Assembly: GCF_004345615.1 (NCBI RefSeq)
Contig: NZ_SLWK01000009.1
Span: 1-54,569, forward strand
Origin: Natronoflexus pectinivorans
Lineage (GTDB): Bacteria; Bacteroidota; Bacteroidia; Bacteroidales; Marinilabiliaceae
Length of the DNA: 54,569 bases
Reading direction: 5' to 3'
The notes under the pieces were generated by a model. The model was not told the DNA's origin. It worked only from the letters and a program-made list of their open reading frames with translations, and did not search any database. Made by a program: the position numbers and the translations under genes. This document shows positions 8,313 to 16,951 of the stretch, piece after piece. The first letter of the stretch is position 1; each line of letters begins with the position of its first letter.

Positions 8313-9242
8313 TTAAGCCCAGATTCGTGTATTCAAATCTAAATCTTTTACGATGCCTGTTATCAGTTCAAGATAGATATAATCATTTTTTAATAACTGC
8401 TTATCGTTTATAGGACTTAATATAGAAGGTTCAAAAAGATTTACACCCGAAGGAATGGCAACATACAGATAGTTTTCAATGAACGAAAATGAAACCGGGG
8501 TATTAAGTTTTTTCTTGTAATTCAACATCCTTTCCATAAGAGCGGGCGTGAGTTTATAGCGCGCATCAATTTGGTCTTCTCCAATTACAAGAAATTTCTC
8601 ATTAAACTCAATATTCTCCAGATTGATATAAGCCGGATTGTCCATCGATTTAAAAAGATTTAATCGAGCCTTTCTGAATAATGTTCTTTCACGGCGATTT
8701 ACCACCACTGTTTTTGTTCTAAATTTTTTGTTAAATAAAACTACAATAAAAAATCCTTTAAAAATCGGACTTTGGTCGTTTAAATTATAAGCCTTTACTT
8801 CTGAAAAACATACATCAATATTACTTACTTTACAACTGACGAAGTCTTCACCAGAATGCCAATAAACATATTTTCTAAAAAGCAGGCTTTTTCGAAGGAG
8901 ATTAATATTTACTCTCTGATTGGGAACATACCTTAAATCATCGTAGAAGTATTCCAACAATCTCAACACAATCTCATTTTTAAATCTAGGTCGCAATTCC
9001 TTAACTGCTTCATTCATATCGTCAAAAAGGTCTGTGACAAACAGAATTGGCAATGTTAAAAATAATATTAGTAGAAAAACATCATTCAATATCCCAATTA
9101 TAAAGATACCAACTGATAGTATACTCAAAATTATGTAGAACCGATATTTTTTAAATCTTTTCTTTCTTATCTCCTCTAAAGAATCCAATACAGGTCGAAG
9201 TGTATCAAAAATCTCATCAAAGTTCTTTTTACTCGTCTGCAT
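8313..9242 (-). CDS. DUF3137 family membrane protein
   Basis: A 309-residue protein with two adjacent hydrophobic segments at about residues 32-72 (FYIILSILSVGIFIIGIL and LLILFLTLPILFV), so it is probably anchored in the inner membrane with most of the chain on one side. The central region IFKGFFIVVLFNKKF, followed by a TVVVNRRERTLF-like stretch, matches DUF3137, whose function is unknown. DUF3137 genes often accompany lemA, but no lemA is seen here. It is a single gene between uvrA and a lytic transglycosylase, without tight operon spacing. AT content is visibly higher than in the neighbours. Confidence 0.75.
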   Translation of the reverse strand: MQTSKKNFDEIFDTLRPVLDSLEEIRKKRFKKYRFYIILSILSVGIFIIGILNDVFLLILFLTLPILFVTDLFDDMNEAVKELRPRFKNEIVLRLLEYFYDDLRYVPNQRVNINLLRKSLLFRKYVYWHSGEDFVSCKVSNIDVCFSEVKAYNLNDQSPIFKGFFIVVLFNKKFRTKTVVVNRRERTLFRKARLNLFKSMDNPAYINLENIEFNEKFLVIGEDQIDARYKLTPALMERMLNYKKKLNTPVSFSFIENYLYVAIPSGVNLFEPSILSPINDKQLLKNDYIYLELITGIVKDLDLNTRIWA

Positions 9243-9392
9243 ATTTTAGGTTATAAGGTTAATCATCAGAGTACAGATTTTCAAAATAATTTTTCGTATG
9301 AACCAAACAGTTATAACAGTAAGAATTTAAAACTCACGCTAACTGAATTCATAAGCATGAAATTGAGATTTCATCCTAACGAGAAGATCTCT

Positions 9393-10367
9393 CTACTCCA
9401 CCACCCCAAAAATAAACGCACCCTGTTTTGGAAGTTTTAGGGTATATTTTCTGCCTGAACTGTTGGTCAGGAATGTCTCCCTTAACCAAGGGTTTAAATC
9501 TTTAAGCTCTTTATAAGTGGTGTTGTGTTCTATAGCAAAATCGGCAAAGTCGGCAATGGCTCCGTTAACTTCAAAATCATACGTTTCAATGGGGTAATAC
9601 AAATCATCTTCGCCAAGGTGAAAGCCAAACTCATGTGGTTTAGACAGTATTTCTTTAATGGCAAGTATTCGGAAAACATAGCGGGCTGTTTCTTCAACCA
9701 GCAAAAGATCGTAATAGCAATCGGCTTTTTGACGAGTCATTTGTCTGGTAATTCCACGGTTTCCGGCATTATAAGCAGCAGCAGCCAGTGTCCATGAACC
9801 AAAACGCTCATAAGAATCCTTTAAGTAACGAGCCGCAGCAACAGTACTTTTTTCAAGGTGATAGCGCTCGTCAACTTCCCGATTAACTTCCAATCCATAA
9901 TCGCGGGCGGTTCCGGCCAAAAATTGCCATACTCCCACTGCTCCTGCGGGTGATACTGCACGCTCCAAAAATCCGCTCTCTATCAATGCCAGATATTTGA
10001 AATCATCGGGTACGCCTTCTGCTTCGAGTATTGGTTCGATGACCGGGAAATACCTGTTGGCTCTTTTTATTAGCAGTAATGTTTGTGATTGCCAGTAAGT
10101 ATTCACCAACATCTCTCTATCATAGCTCTCTCTGACGTAAGTGCGTTCCAAAGGAACGCGCTCCCCGGCAAAATTAAGCGAATCGGGAATAGGTAAAGCA
10201 TGAATGCTATAGTTTTGCTTAAACAGACTCATTTCAACATCATCACCAATTGGCATATTAACCGGAGGTGAGGACTGAACAAACAGATTAAACACTAAAA
10301 CGATGGCAATGACTGATGTGGAAACGGAAAGAACCTTCAGCACGGGGAACTCAATACTCTTACTCAT
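9393..10367 (-). CDS. Membrane-anchored lytic transglycosylase (SLT family)
   Basis: A 324-residue murein-cleaving enzyme. A single N-terminal hydrophobic segment (residues about 14-31) anchors or exports it. Residues about 115-235 form the goose-lysozyme-like SLT domain of MltD/Slt enzymes: the catalytic glutamate is E130 in ALIESGF, followed by AGAVGVWQF and the late motif AAAAYNAGNRG. These enzymes cut the MurNAc-GlcNAc linkage to give 1,6-anhydro ends. The C-terminal LysM repeats of E. coli MltD are not obvious; the tail (about 280-324) contains a short segment (TYKELKDLNPWL) that could be one degenerate LysM. The gene is divergent from the rluF-like gene across a 240-bp spacer. Confidence 0.9.
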   Translation of the reverse strand: MSKSIEFPVLKVLSVSTSVIAIVLVFNLFVQSSPPVNMPIGDDVEMSLFKQNYSIHALPIPDSLNFAGERVPLERTYVRESYDREMLVNTYWQSQTLLLIKRANRYFPVIEPILEAEGVPDDFKYLALIESGFLERAVSPAGAVGVWQFLAGTARDYGLEVNREVDERYHLEKSTVAAARYLKDSYERFGSWTLAAAAYNAGNRGITRQMTRQKADCYYDLLLVEETARYVFRILAIKEILSKPHEFGFHLGEDDLYYPIETYDFEVNGAIADFADFAIEHNTTYKELKDLNPWLRETFLTNSSGRKYTLKLPKQGAFIFGVVE

Positions 10368-10521
10368 ACACTATATTAATCCAAAATTTCAAATCACAAT
10401 TCTTATCTCTCACTAACATTGGTACGCCAGGATAACAACGATGTTACAAAAAAAGAAGGAATTCGGTTTTTGTCTGTATCACTATCATTTGCAAACCAAC
10501 CCAAAGCTACAGGAAAATTAG

Positions 10522-10529
10522 TAATTTTG
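10522..10529 (+). promoter_or_regulatory. Possible -7 box for the rluF-like gene
   Basis: TAATTTTG matches TAnnTTTG and would give a leader of roughly 70 nt. A second TAATTTTG at 10603-10610 overlaps the proposed TTG start codon, so it is less likely to be the promoter. No -33 element at good spacing was found. Low confidence. Confidence 0.35.
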
Positions 10530-10607
10530 CCAAAGAAAAAGCGAAAAGAATTTTGCATGTGGCAAAACTTGCTCAATCACATATCATATTAACCAAAAAT
10601 ATTAATT

Positions 10608-11345
10608 TTGGAACCAGTAAGAATCAATAAATACCTCAGCGAAACAGGCTTTTGTTCCCGACGAAAAGCCGATGAACTTATTGAAGCAGGCAAAGTAACC
10701 ATAAACGGGAAAGTTCCTGAAAAAGGAACCAAAGTTAATCCCGATGATGAAGTGCGGGTAAATGGAAAATTAATCGCCGATTCGGGAAAGAAGCATGTTT
10801 ATATTGCATTTAATAAACCCATTGGAATTGTCTGCACCACCGACACCAAACGGGAGAAAAACAACATTGTGGATTTCATTAAACATCCGCAAAGGATTTT
10901 TCCCATCGGACGGCTTGATAAACCCAGTCAGGGTCTTATTCTTTTAACGAGTGATGGCGATATTGTAAACAAAATATTGCGTGCCCGCAATAATCATGAA
11001 AAAGAATACGTTGTTACGGTTAATAAGCCCATCACCAGGGAGTTTTTAAGACGAATGAGTGAGGGTGTGCCTATTTTGGATACCATAACACGAAAGTGTT
11101 ATGTTGAGCAAATTAATTCTCAATCATTTAAAATCATACTTACCCAAGGGTTAAACAGGCAAATCAGGCGAATGTGCGAATATTTAGGTTATAATGTAAC
11201 CGCACTGAAAAGAGTAAGAATTATGAATATTCATCTGGATTTACCTGTGGGAAAATGGCGAAACCTGACTGCAAAGGAGCTGAACGAGCTGAACCGACTA
11301 GTTTCAGACTCAGCAAAAACTCATGGCAACCAATCGTCAGAATAG
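10608..11345 (+). CDS. rluF: RluF/RsuA-family 23S rRNA pseudouridine synthase
   Basis: A 245-residue RNA-modifying enzyme. Residues 3-60 form an S4 RNA-binding domain ([20 protein letters not shown]). The catalytic domain has the aspartate D104 in [18 protein letters not shown], and the typical RsuA-family closing motif [15 protein letters not shown]. Family members convert a specific uridine to pseudouridine; RluF acts on position 2604 of 23S rRNA in E. coli, and this sequence is closer to RluF than RluB by length and lack of a long tail. The start is a TTG at 10608: no ATG or GTG lies between it and the upstream in-frame TAA, and [11 protein letters not shown] is the conserved family N-terminus. 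Confidence 0.88.
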   Translation: MEPVRINKYLSETGFCSRRKADELIEAGKVTINGKVPEKGTKVNPDDEVRVNGKLIADSGKKHVYIAFNKPIGIVCTTDTKREKNNIVDFIKHPQRIFPIGRLDKPSQGLILLTSDGDIVNKILRARNNHEKEYVVTVNKPITREFLRRMSEGVPILDTITRKCYVEQINSQSFKIILTQGLNRQIRRMCEYLGYNVTALKRVRIMNIHLDLPVGKWRNLTAKELNELNRLVSDSAKTHGNQSSE

Positions 11346-11401
11346 TTTAAATCTAATTAGTAGCTGCTGCGAAAACGCCCAGAAATAGCAATCAACCTTC
11401 T

Positions 11402-11560
11402 TCCCCCCTTAATCCCCGTTCGGCTGAGCTCACGTCGAAGCCAAGGGGGAAAAACCTAACAGACAGCGCGTCGAAATCCTTCCCTTTAGGCTTCGGTGTG
11501 AGCTCAGTCGAACACTCAGTCGAACACTCAGTCGAACGGGGAGTTAGAGGGGCGAGGGTG
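11402..11560. repeat. Imperfect long inverted repeat with internal 12-bp tandem copies
   Basis: This fills most of the 355-bp spacer 11346-11700. A left arm (about 11402-11450, CCCCGTTCGGCTGAGCTCACGT followed by CGAAGCC) pairs with a right arm (about 11480-11560) containing GGCTTCGGTGTGAGCTCAGT and ending in CGGGGAG. The right arm has expanded: CACTCAGTCGAA occurs at 11513-11524 and 11525-11536, after a variant at 11502-11512. Such GC-rich palindromic intergenic repeats occur in many Bacteroidota genomes. No coding frame is seen. Confidence 0.75.
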
Positions 11561-11700
11561 TGATTAGACGAGTTTTCGTGGAGACTCTAATTATAAAAAA
11601 CGCAGCTAACTTGCGGAGTCAACCGCATGGTTAAGCAACGACTTATCATACTAACAACCAAATAAATAATGAATTATAATCATCACTAATTTATCCAACT

Positions 11701-12975
11701 ATGAAAAAACTTCTCCTATTTTTTCTTGTGGCATTGTTTGTCGCAAGTTGTTCTCACCCTTCGGACAATAGGTTAATCCGAAATAGCAATCAACTCTTCT
11801 ACATTGAAGTTGAAAACCCAACAAATACAGCGATTACCGGAGTACATGAGATATCCCTCACAACTGATCAAAAAAGCACTCTAACGAATGCCACTGGAAT
11901 GCTTTTTGCAAAAATCAATGATGAACTCAGTCCTTTGGAGTTATCTGACAACAATGCAGATGGAATAAAGAACGTTGCCGTATTTCAATCAACCATTCCG
12001 GCTGAGAGCAGCGTTATCGTCTCCATCTTTGAAGCATCTGATGATGCGATCATTGACTTTGAGAAAAAAACGCAAGCCGAGCTTTGGCATCGTACCACCG
12101 GCAACTGGCGTGACGGCAGATATCGTGGTGGTGGGAACTTTTTCAGATTTGATTCTTTAAGAGTTCCTGACGGATTTACCGATCATACCTACTTTATTAA
12201 ATATGAAGGTCCCGGCTGGGAATCTGACAGGGTTGGATACAGAATGTATCTGGATTGGAGAAATGCCAATGATGTATTTGGCAAAAAAGTGACAGATATG
12301 GTTCTACAAGACGTTGGAGTAGATGGTTTTGAGTCGTATCACCATATGGATGACTGGGGTATGGACGTATTAAAAGTTGGAAGATCGCTGGGAATTGGTT
12401 CTATCGGTTGGTTTGATGGTGAAAAGGCCATTCGAGTAGAAACTACCGACAGCGTGATGTGTAAAATAGAAGCCGATGGTTTTATCCGCTCACAGGTAAA
12501 GCTATGGTATTATGGCTGGCAAACCGGCGACACAAAAAACAACCTCATTTCATTGAAAACCATTGATGCCGATAGCAGAATGACCCGTGAGTTTCTGAAA
12601 TTTGAAATTCCCCAGGAGAATGTTTGTACCGGATTTATCATTGAAAATGGGATCGATATGTTTGAAATGAGAGGGAAGAATGGTGAATGGAGAGCCATTG
12701 CATCCTGGGGACAACAAAGTTTGGCCAGTGATAATATGGGCCTTGCTGTATTGTATCCTTCAAGTCAAAATGGCAAAGTAAAGCGTGATGCATTGAACCA
12801 TCTTGTGGTGTTTGAAAAACCCTTAAAAGAAGTTGAGTACTATTTTCTGGCCGCCTGGGAACAGGAGCCCGGCGGAATAACAACCTTACTGGAATTTAAA
12901 GAATATCTGCAAAAAACGCTGAATCAACTAGAAGTGAATCTGGCTTTTGCCACAATATCCGATATTAAGAACTAA
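11701..12975 (+). CDS. DUF4861 family lipoprotein
   Basis: A 424-residue exported lipoprotein. The signal peptide ends in FVASCS with a lipobox cysteine at residue 17. The rest matches DUF4861, a beta-rich family found in Bacteroidota polysaccharide utilisation loci, often near pectin or uronate-processing genes. Recognisable stretches are WHRTTGNWRDGRYRGGGNFF, YEGPGWESDRVGYRMYLDWR and YHHMDDWGMDVLKVGRSLG. Histidine and aspartate clusters in the last stretch could belong to an active site or metal site, but no reaction is established. The gene runs toward the galactan operon from its left end and is followed by a good terminator. It may be an accessory member of that locus, or independent. 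Confidence 0.8.
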   Translation: MKKLLLFFLVALFVASCSHPSDNRLIRNSNQLFYIEVENPTNTAITGVHEISLTTDQKSTLTNATGMLFAKINDELSPLELSDNNADGIKNVAVFQSTIPAESSVIVSIFEASDDAIIDFEKKTQAELWHRTTGNWRDGRYRGGGNFFRFDSLRVPDGFTDHTYFIKYEGPGWESDRVGYRMYLDWRNANDVFGKKVTDMVLQDVGVDGFESYHHMDDWGMDVLKVGRSLGIGSIGWFDGEKAIRVETTDSVMCKIEADGFIRSQVKLWYYGWQTGDTKNNLISLKTIDADSRMTREFLKFEIPQENVCTGFIIENGIDMFEMRGKNGEWRAIASWGQQSLASDNMGLAVLYPSSQNGKVKRDALNHLVVFEKPLKEVEYYFLAAWEQEPGGITTLLEFKEYLQKTLNQLEVNLAFATISDIKN

Positions 12976-13038
12976 TGGGCTGTATATTCTAAATCACTAC
13001 TGACCGGCTAATAATATTCACAATTACAGCACTTGAGG

Positions 13039-13081
13039 CATCCGATTGAAATTGCAAAGTCAATTTCTTTCGGATGTTTTT
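13039..13081 (+). terminator. Rho-independent terminator after the DUF4861 gene
   Basis: The 16-nt arms CATCCGATTGAAATTG (13039-13054) and CAATTTCTTTCGGATG (13061-13076) pair except for a two-base internal mismatch, with a 6-nt loop and a run of T at 13077-13081. Confidence 0.75.
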
Positions 13082-13445
13082 ATTCCTGACCAGTACCATT
13101 TAGTTTTACTCTTGCAGCACGAACTTTTCTGATTGCCACTACAATAAACGATATTTTAAGAGCTATGCCTGTAAGGGTTATTGGTAATGTTATAAAACTT
13201 TGGGCGATGTTGTCCCGCAATTGTGCTCCAACTATTATTAATGTAATTCCTGCAAGAATTAAGAGCATCTCTTTACCAGGCCACAATTTGGCTTCCCGGT
13301 ACATTAAAAAGAGGTATAAAATTTTGATAAGCCCTCCAACAGAGAATAACACACTGGTTAAAGTTGCATCAAATGCCAAAACTCTTAAAACAATTGCAAC
13401 ACCAATAAAACTCAACCCTACATATAGCAACCAGATACTTTTCAT
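13080..13445 (-). CDS. Small four-helix membrane protein, unknown
   Basis: A 121-residue protein with four hydrophobic segments, roughly residues 4-24, 30-48, 58-77 and 85-106, and a basic C-terminal tail (RKVRAARVKL). It should be an integral inner-membrane protein. I do not recognise the family; it is the size of small GldL-like or transporter-associated membrane proteins but has no matching motif. The opposite frame on the plus strand is a polar or basic shadow without family features. It lies between the DUF4861 gene and the end of the galactan operon, and its stop overlaps the DUF4861 terminator. No functional link can be shown. Confidence 0.6.
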   Translation of the reverse strand: MKSIWLLYVGLSFIGVAIVLRVLAFDATLTSVLFSVGGLIKILYLFLMYREAKLWPGKEMLLILAGITLIIVGAQLRDNIAQSFITLPITLTGIALKISFIVVAIRKVRAARVKLNGTGQE

Positions 13446-13635
13446 AAAAGAAGAATAACAATATTAAATAAGCAATTCGGAATCCTTGAAAACCCATCAC
13501 AAAAAAAGACATAATAATCCGAAACCGCAAATATGTTAAAAATATTTTAAAACATCAAATACTTCACAAAATCAGATTGCAATCTAACAAATGCAATTGT
13601 TAAAACAAAGAAACATTCCTGTCAACTAGAACATA

Positions 13636-13669
13636 ACGAACTGATAATAATCTATTATTATCAGTTCGT
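13636..13669. other. Perfect 15-bp hairpin downstream of the galactan operon
   Basis: ACGAACTGATAATAA (13636-13650) and its exact complement (13655-13669) flank the 4-nt loop TCTA, 45 bp beyond the stop of the last operon gene. There is no T run on the minus strand, so it is either a weak terminator or a 3' end-protecting stem for the long operon message. No other feature is seen in 13446-13713. Confidence 0.6.
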
Positions 13670-13713
13670 ATTAAATTTGCCATCAATCTCCCACATCAAT
13701 AATTGAATATGAA

Positions 13714-14757
13714 TTACTTTATGGTAATCCTCTTTACTACTCGTTGGTCATCCAATTCTATTTCAACCAGATAAACACCGGCTGGAAGTGCTGAAACATT
13801 CAATAAAATCCCATCACCTGAAAAGGAATTAATTTGAGAAACAACTTTTCCTCCATTTACATTATAAATGGTAATGATGGCAGAACCATACGCTCCCGGC
13901 CATGCTACATTCAAAAACTCACTTGCCGGAACAGGGTACAATTCCACATTTAGAACTTCATGATTCTTTATAGACACAGGTGTTCCAATTGGGTCGCAAC
14001 TTCCGAATAAAACCTCAACAGTTTTATCTGAGTCTGCTACCACTAACAAGCGATCTGTATCCCAGCCAAATACTGTTCCGGAAAGTGCACACTCTTCAGG
14101 AACCGTTTCACGATATTCTTCCTCCCAGTTATTGTGTCTCCAGAACGCATAAGTATAATTCCCTTCGGGTATGGAAACTGTAGAGCTGAATACATCTGTT
14201 TCTCCTTCCCTGTGCAGTTCAACAAAATTCCAGTCGCCACCTCCAATTGCTGTAAAGTTGCCGGTAACAAATACCCCATTAGATATATCCTGTCCAGTCA
14301 TATCAACTCTAAATGTTATATCAAATTTTACGACAGGATCTGGCGCTTCTGACCCAACAGGATCGCATCCTCCAAACATATATCCGTATGTTACAGGTTC
14401 ATCAGGAACAGTGAAACCTCTATGGTTATCCCATTCTCCTGTCCAGCAAGCTTCTGGAACACTCTCACGTGTGTTCCAGTCATTGGCACTTAAAAAATAG
14501 TAAGTTTCAAGCACGCCAGGCGTTAGTTCCAGTTCAATAAAATACACATCTGTTTCTCCTTCTCTTGTCATTGGCAGTATTGACCATCCACCATTATCGG
14601 TAAAAGTACCACTAACAAACGCTTCAGAAACGCCCTGGCCGGTCATATCAACCCTTAATGTAACTGTAGTTGTTGCACTAACAGATAAAGATAAAAAGGC
14701 AACACATAGAGTCGTGAATACTGATTTCCAGCTAAATGTGGAGTAAAAATTTTTCAT
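13714..14757 (-). CDS. T9SS-secreted protein with two candidate carbohydrate-binding modules
   Basis: A 347-residue exported protein with no catalytic domain. A signal peptide covers about residues 1-28. Two homologous modules follow, at about 31-135 and 146-257. Each begins TFRVDMTGQ-like, has a middle segment ending REGETDV, then REXVPEXC, and closes with G(G/S)CDPVG or G(G/S)CDPIG. Two cysteines per module could form a disulfide. Residues about 268-347 are a type IX secretion sorting domain (VELYPVPASEFLNV, then LPAGVYLVEI and VVKRITIK), so the protein should cross the outer membrane and be surface-bound or released. It is the last gene of the galactan operon, 48 bp after the modular GH53 gene, whose two modules are related. 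It probably binds galactan or helps hold enzymes on substrate; this is inference. Confidence 0.8.
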   Translation of the reverse strand: MKNFYSTFSWKSVFTTLCVAFLSLSVSATTTVTLRVDMTGQGVSEAFVSGTFTDNGGWSILPMTREGETDVYFIELELTPGVLETYYFLSANDWNTRESVPEACWTGEWDNHRGFTVPDEPVTYGYMFGGCDPVGSEAPDPVVKFDITFRVDMTGQDISNGVFVTGNFTAIGGGDWNFVELHREGETDVFSSTVSIPEGNYTYAFWRHNNWEEEYRETVPEECALSGTVFGWDTDRLLVVADSDKTVEVLFGSCDPIGTPVSIKNHEVLNVELYPVPASEFLNVAWPGAYGSAIITIYNVNGGKVVSQINSFSGDGILLNVSALPAGVYLVEIELDDQRVVKRITIK

Positions 14758-14805
14758 AAGACAATAATTTTAGGTTAAAATAAATAATATAAAGGGATGT
14801 ATAAA

Positions 14806-16884
14806 TCAACGCAAAATCACTTTATGTACCTCGGAGTTAATTCCGTTCGAAACATGCACAAAATGTAATCCTGAAGAGTTTATTGCAACAGGAACATCAA
14901 CCATTCCATCATAAACTTTTGTTTTATAAAGTTTAGTTCCCATGCTGTTATACACAACTATGTCAAAATATGGATGTAATGATTGCAGATGAATGTGTAT
15001 TTCTTTAAAGTTTTCTGAATTGGTTACAATGGCTAATTGATCATTAATCTGATTTAATTCTGCAGCAGATGTTAAACCAAACGTTTCACAACTGCTCCAA
15101 ACATTTCTGACTATGGTGTCATTTCTACCCACAACAATACCTCGATCACTCCACTTTCCATGGCATTCGGCCGGAACAATCTCCCTGTAAGCACTGAGAT
15201 TATCCCAATTACTGTTGGTCATGAAATAATATGCAAGAACATCATCACCCGGAGGCAATTGGGTAGTCCAGGAATAGATTCCATCACCTAAATGAGACAT
15301 CTCCTCTATGGTCCATTCCGGTTGAGTTATTTCTCCCGTAATAAAAACTCCCCGTGACACATCCTGCCCGCTCATATCTACCATAAAGGTAACAGTAGGA
15401 TTAATTTTGGTAATAACATCGCAGGAGCCAAAAACAAATTCATAAACAACATGACTATTGTCAACCTGATATTTGCGGTCAGTACCTTCCCAATTTGCAC
15501 AACCTTCAGGAACCGTTTCACGGTTACTGATATCGTTATCATCTACAAAGAAATAACCTCCTTCACTCCCCACAGGTAAATAAGCAAATGTCCAGAAAAC
15601 ATTATTTCCCAAACTTTCCATTTTTAGAAGTTGCCCATTGGCCCAACTTCCCGATAAGTAAACGCCTCCTTCGATATTGCGCTCCTCCATATCTACCTTA
15701 AATGTTACTTTTCGGGAATTTGATACATTTTCATAAAATTCAGCATTGGTCCATCGACCGCCACCATTCTCCATGAAATTATTTTCTACAGGATCGAAAA
15801 ACACCACATGGTCATGAGATGAACCAACTCCCCATGGCGTTCTACAGGGAGTGGATACCCAAGCAGGCTCCCAGAAAATGACTCCTATCCCTCCTGATCG
15901 TTTAACTTCTCGGGTATAATCTACCATGTATTCAAGTTGTTTTAATGGAGTAACAGGAAGGTATTCAGGATCTGGTGTGTTTATGATATTGCCCAGATAA
16001 TCGAAATTTTCAGTAGTCCATAAATATCCGGTCTCTACTACCATCACATCGTATTGGGACCATCGATTTCGCATGGATCTGATGGTAATACCAAGATCGG
16101 CAATGCTATATCCATGCCAGGCGTAATAATAAGACAAGCCAATGATATCAAAATCAGTTACGCCGTTATCTATCAGTCGCTGATACCAGTTTATTGAATT
16201 TCGGATGTTGGAAAAATGCAGTGCAACCCGGGGATTGACTGATGCATCAGCACCAACATCTCTAACGGCTCGGATGCCTGCATTGAAAAGTCTGGCATGA
16301 CGTGACCAGCTATCAGAAACCGACCCTGAAATCTGAAAATTATCCGACAACGCGGTATGACGTAAAATACCGGCGTTATTTTCATTTCCAATTTTAACAA
16401 TTTCAGGCATTAAATCATCTTCATCCAAAGCCAACAAAACCTTTGAAACATAATTATAAACCGAATCGGCCAACAAATCAACATTGTTTGCAACACCAAG
16501 CCATGCCGAAGGTATTAATTGTTGTCCCGGATCGGCCCAAAAATCAGACAAATGAAAATCGAGCATAACCTCCATTCCCTCAGCCTTTGCACGCATAATG
16601 GTGAGTTTTACATCCTCAAAATCGCTGTATTGCGATTTTACCCCTTCGGGTTGCGACAACCGGTTTTGCCAATCAGGGTTATGCCAAAGGCGCACACGAA
16701 CCAAGTTGGTTCCCTGATCAGCAAAAATCCGGAAAGGGTCTTTGGGTATTCCATCTTCCTTAAAAACAGCACCACAATCTTCCATCTGATTAACATAGGA
16801 AAGATCATTGCCTCTATAAAATGTTTGTGCCGAAACAAATCCTGAGATTAATAACAATATTGGAATGTATATATTCTTATGCAT
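14806..16884 (-). CDS. Modular GH53 endo-beta-1,4-galactanase with T9SS sorting domain
   Basis: A 692-residue secreted enzyme. Signal peptide 1-20 (LISGFVSAQ). Residues about 22-385 form a GH53 catalytic barrel: HNPDW at 68-72, DFHLSDFWADPG at 109-120, acid/base E168 in KIGNENNAG and nucleophile E284 in VVETGY. Family members cut internal beta-1,4-galactosyl bonds of galactan and arabinogalactan type I. Two modules of about 100 residues (391-489 and 496-600) are homologous to those of the next gene, each with a conserved cysteine pair. Residues about 615-692 form a T9SS C-terminal domain. Most PUL-linked GH53 enzymes I know are single-domain lipoproteins, like the other GH53 of this operon, so this is a distinct export route for the same activity. 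Confidence 0.92.
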   Translation of the reverse strand: MHKNIYIPILLLISGFVSAQTFYRGNDLSYVNQMEDCGAVFKEDGIPKDPFRIFADQGTNLVRVRLWHNPDWQNRLSQPEGVKSQYSDFEDVKLTIMRAKAEGMEVMLDFHLSDFWADPGQQLIPSAWLGVANNVDLLADSVYNYVSKVLLALDEDDLMPEIVKIGNENNAGILRHTALSDNFQISGSVSDSWSRHARLFNAGIRAVRDVGADASVNPRVALHFSNIRNSINWYQRLIDNGVTDFDIIGLSYYYAWHGYSIADLGITIRSMRNRWSQYDVMVVETGYLWTTENFDYLGNIINTPDPEYLPVTPLKQLEYMVDYTREVKRSGGIGVIFWEPAWVSTPCRTPWGVGSSHDHVVFFDPVENNFMENGGGRWTNAEFYENVSNSRKVTFKVDMEERNIEGGVYLSGSWANGQLLKMESLGNNVFWTFAYLPVGSEGGYFFVDDNDISNRETVPEGCANWEGTDRKYQVDNSHVVYEFVFGSCDVITKINPTVTFMVDMSGQDVSRGVFITGEITQPEWTIEEMSHLGDGIYSWTTQLPPGDDVLAYYFMTNSNWDNLSAYREIVPAECHGKWSDRGIVVGRNDTIVRNVWSSCETFGLTSAAELNQINDQLAIVTNSENFKEIHIHLQSLHPYFDIVVYNSMGTKLYKTKVYDGMVDVPVAINSSGLHFVHVSNGINSEVHKVILR

Positions 16885-16951
16885 TTTTTTGTTTGAATGA
16901 TTAAAAACAGAGGTTTTACTTAGACATCATTTACAATTGGCTTCCAGCCAT

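Noticed and set aside
13165-13458. Plus-strand frame opposite the small membrane protein
   Set aside because: It is a polar/basic shadow; the minus frame has four regular hydrophobic helices.
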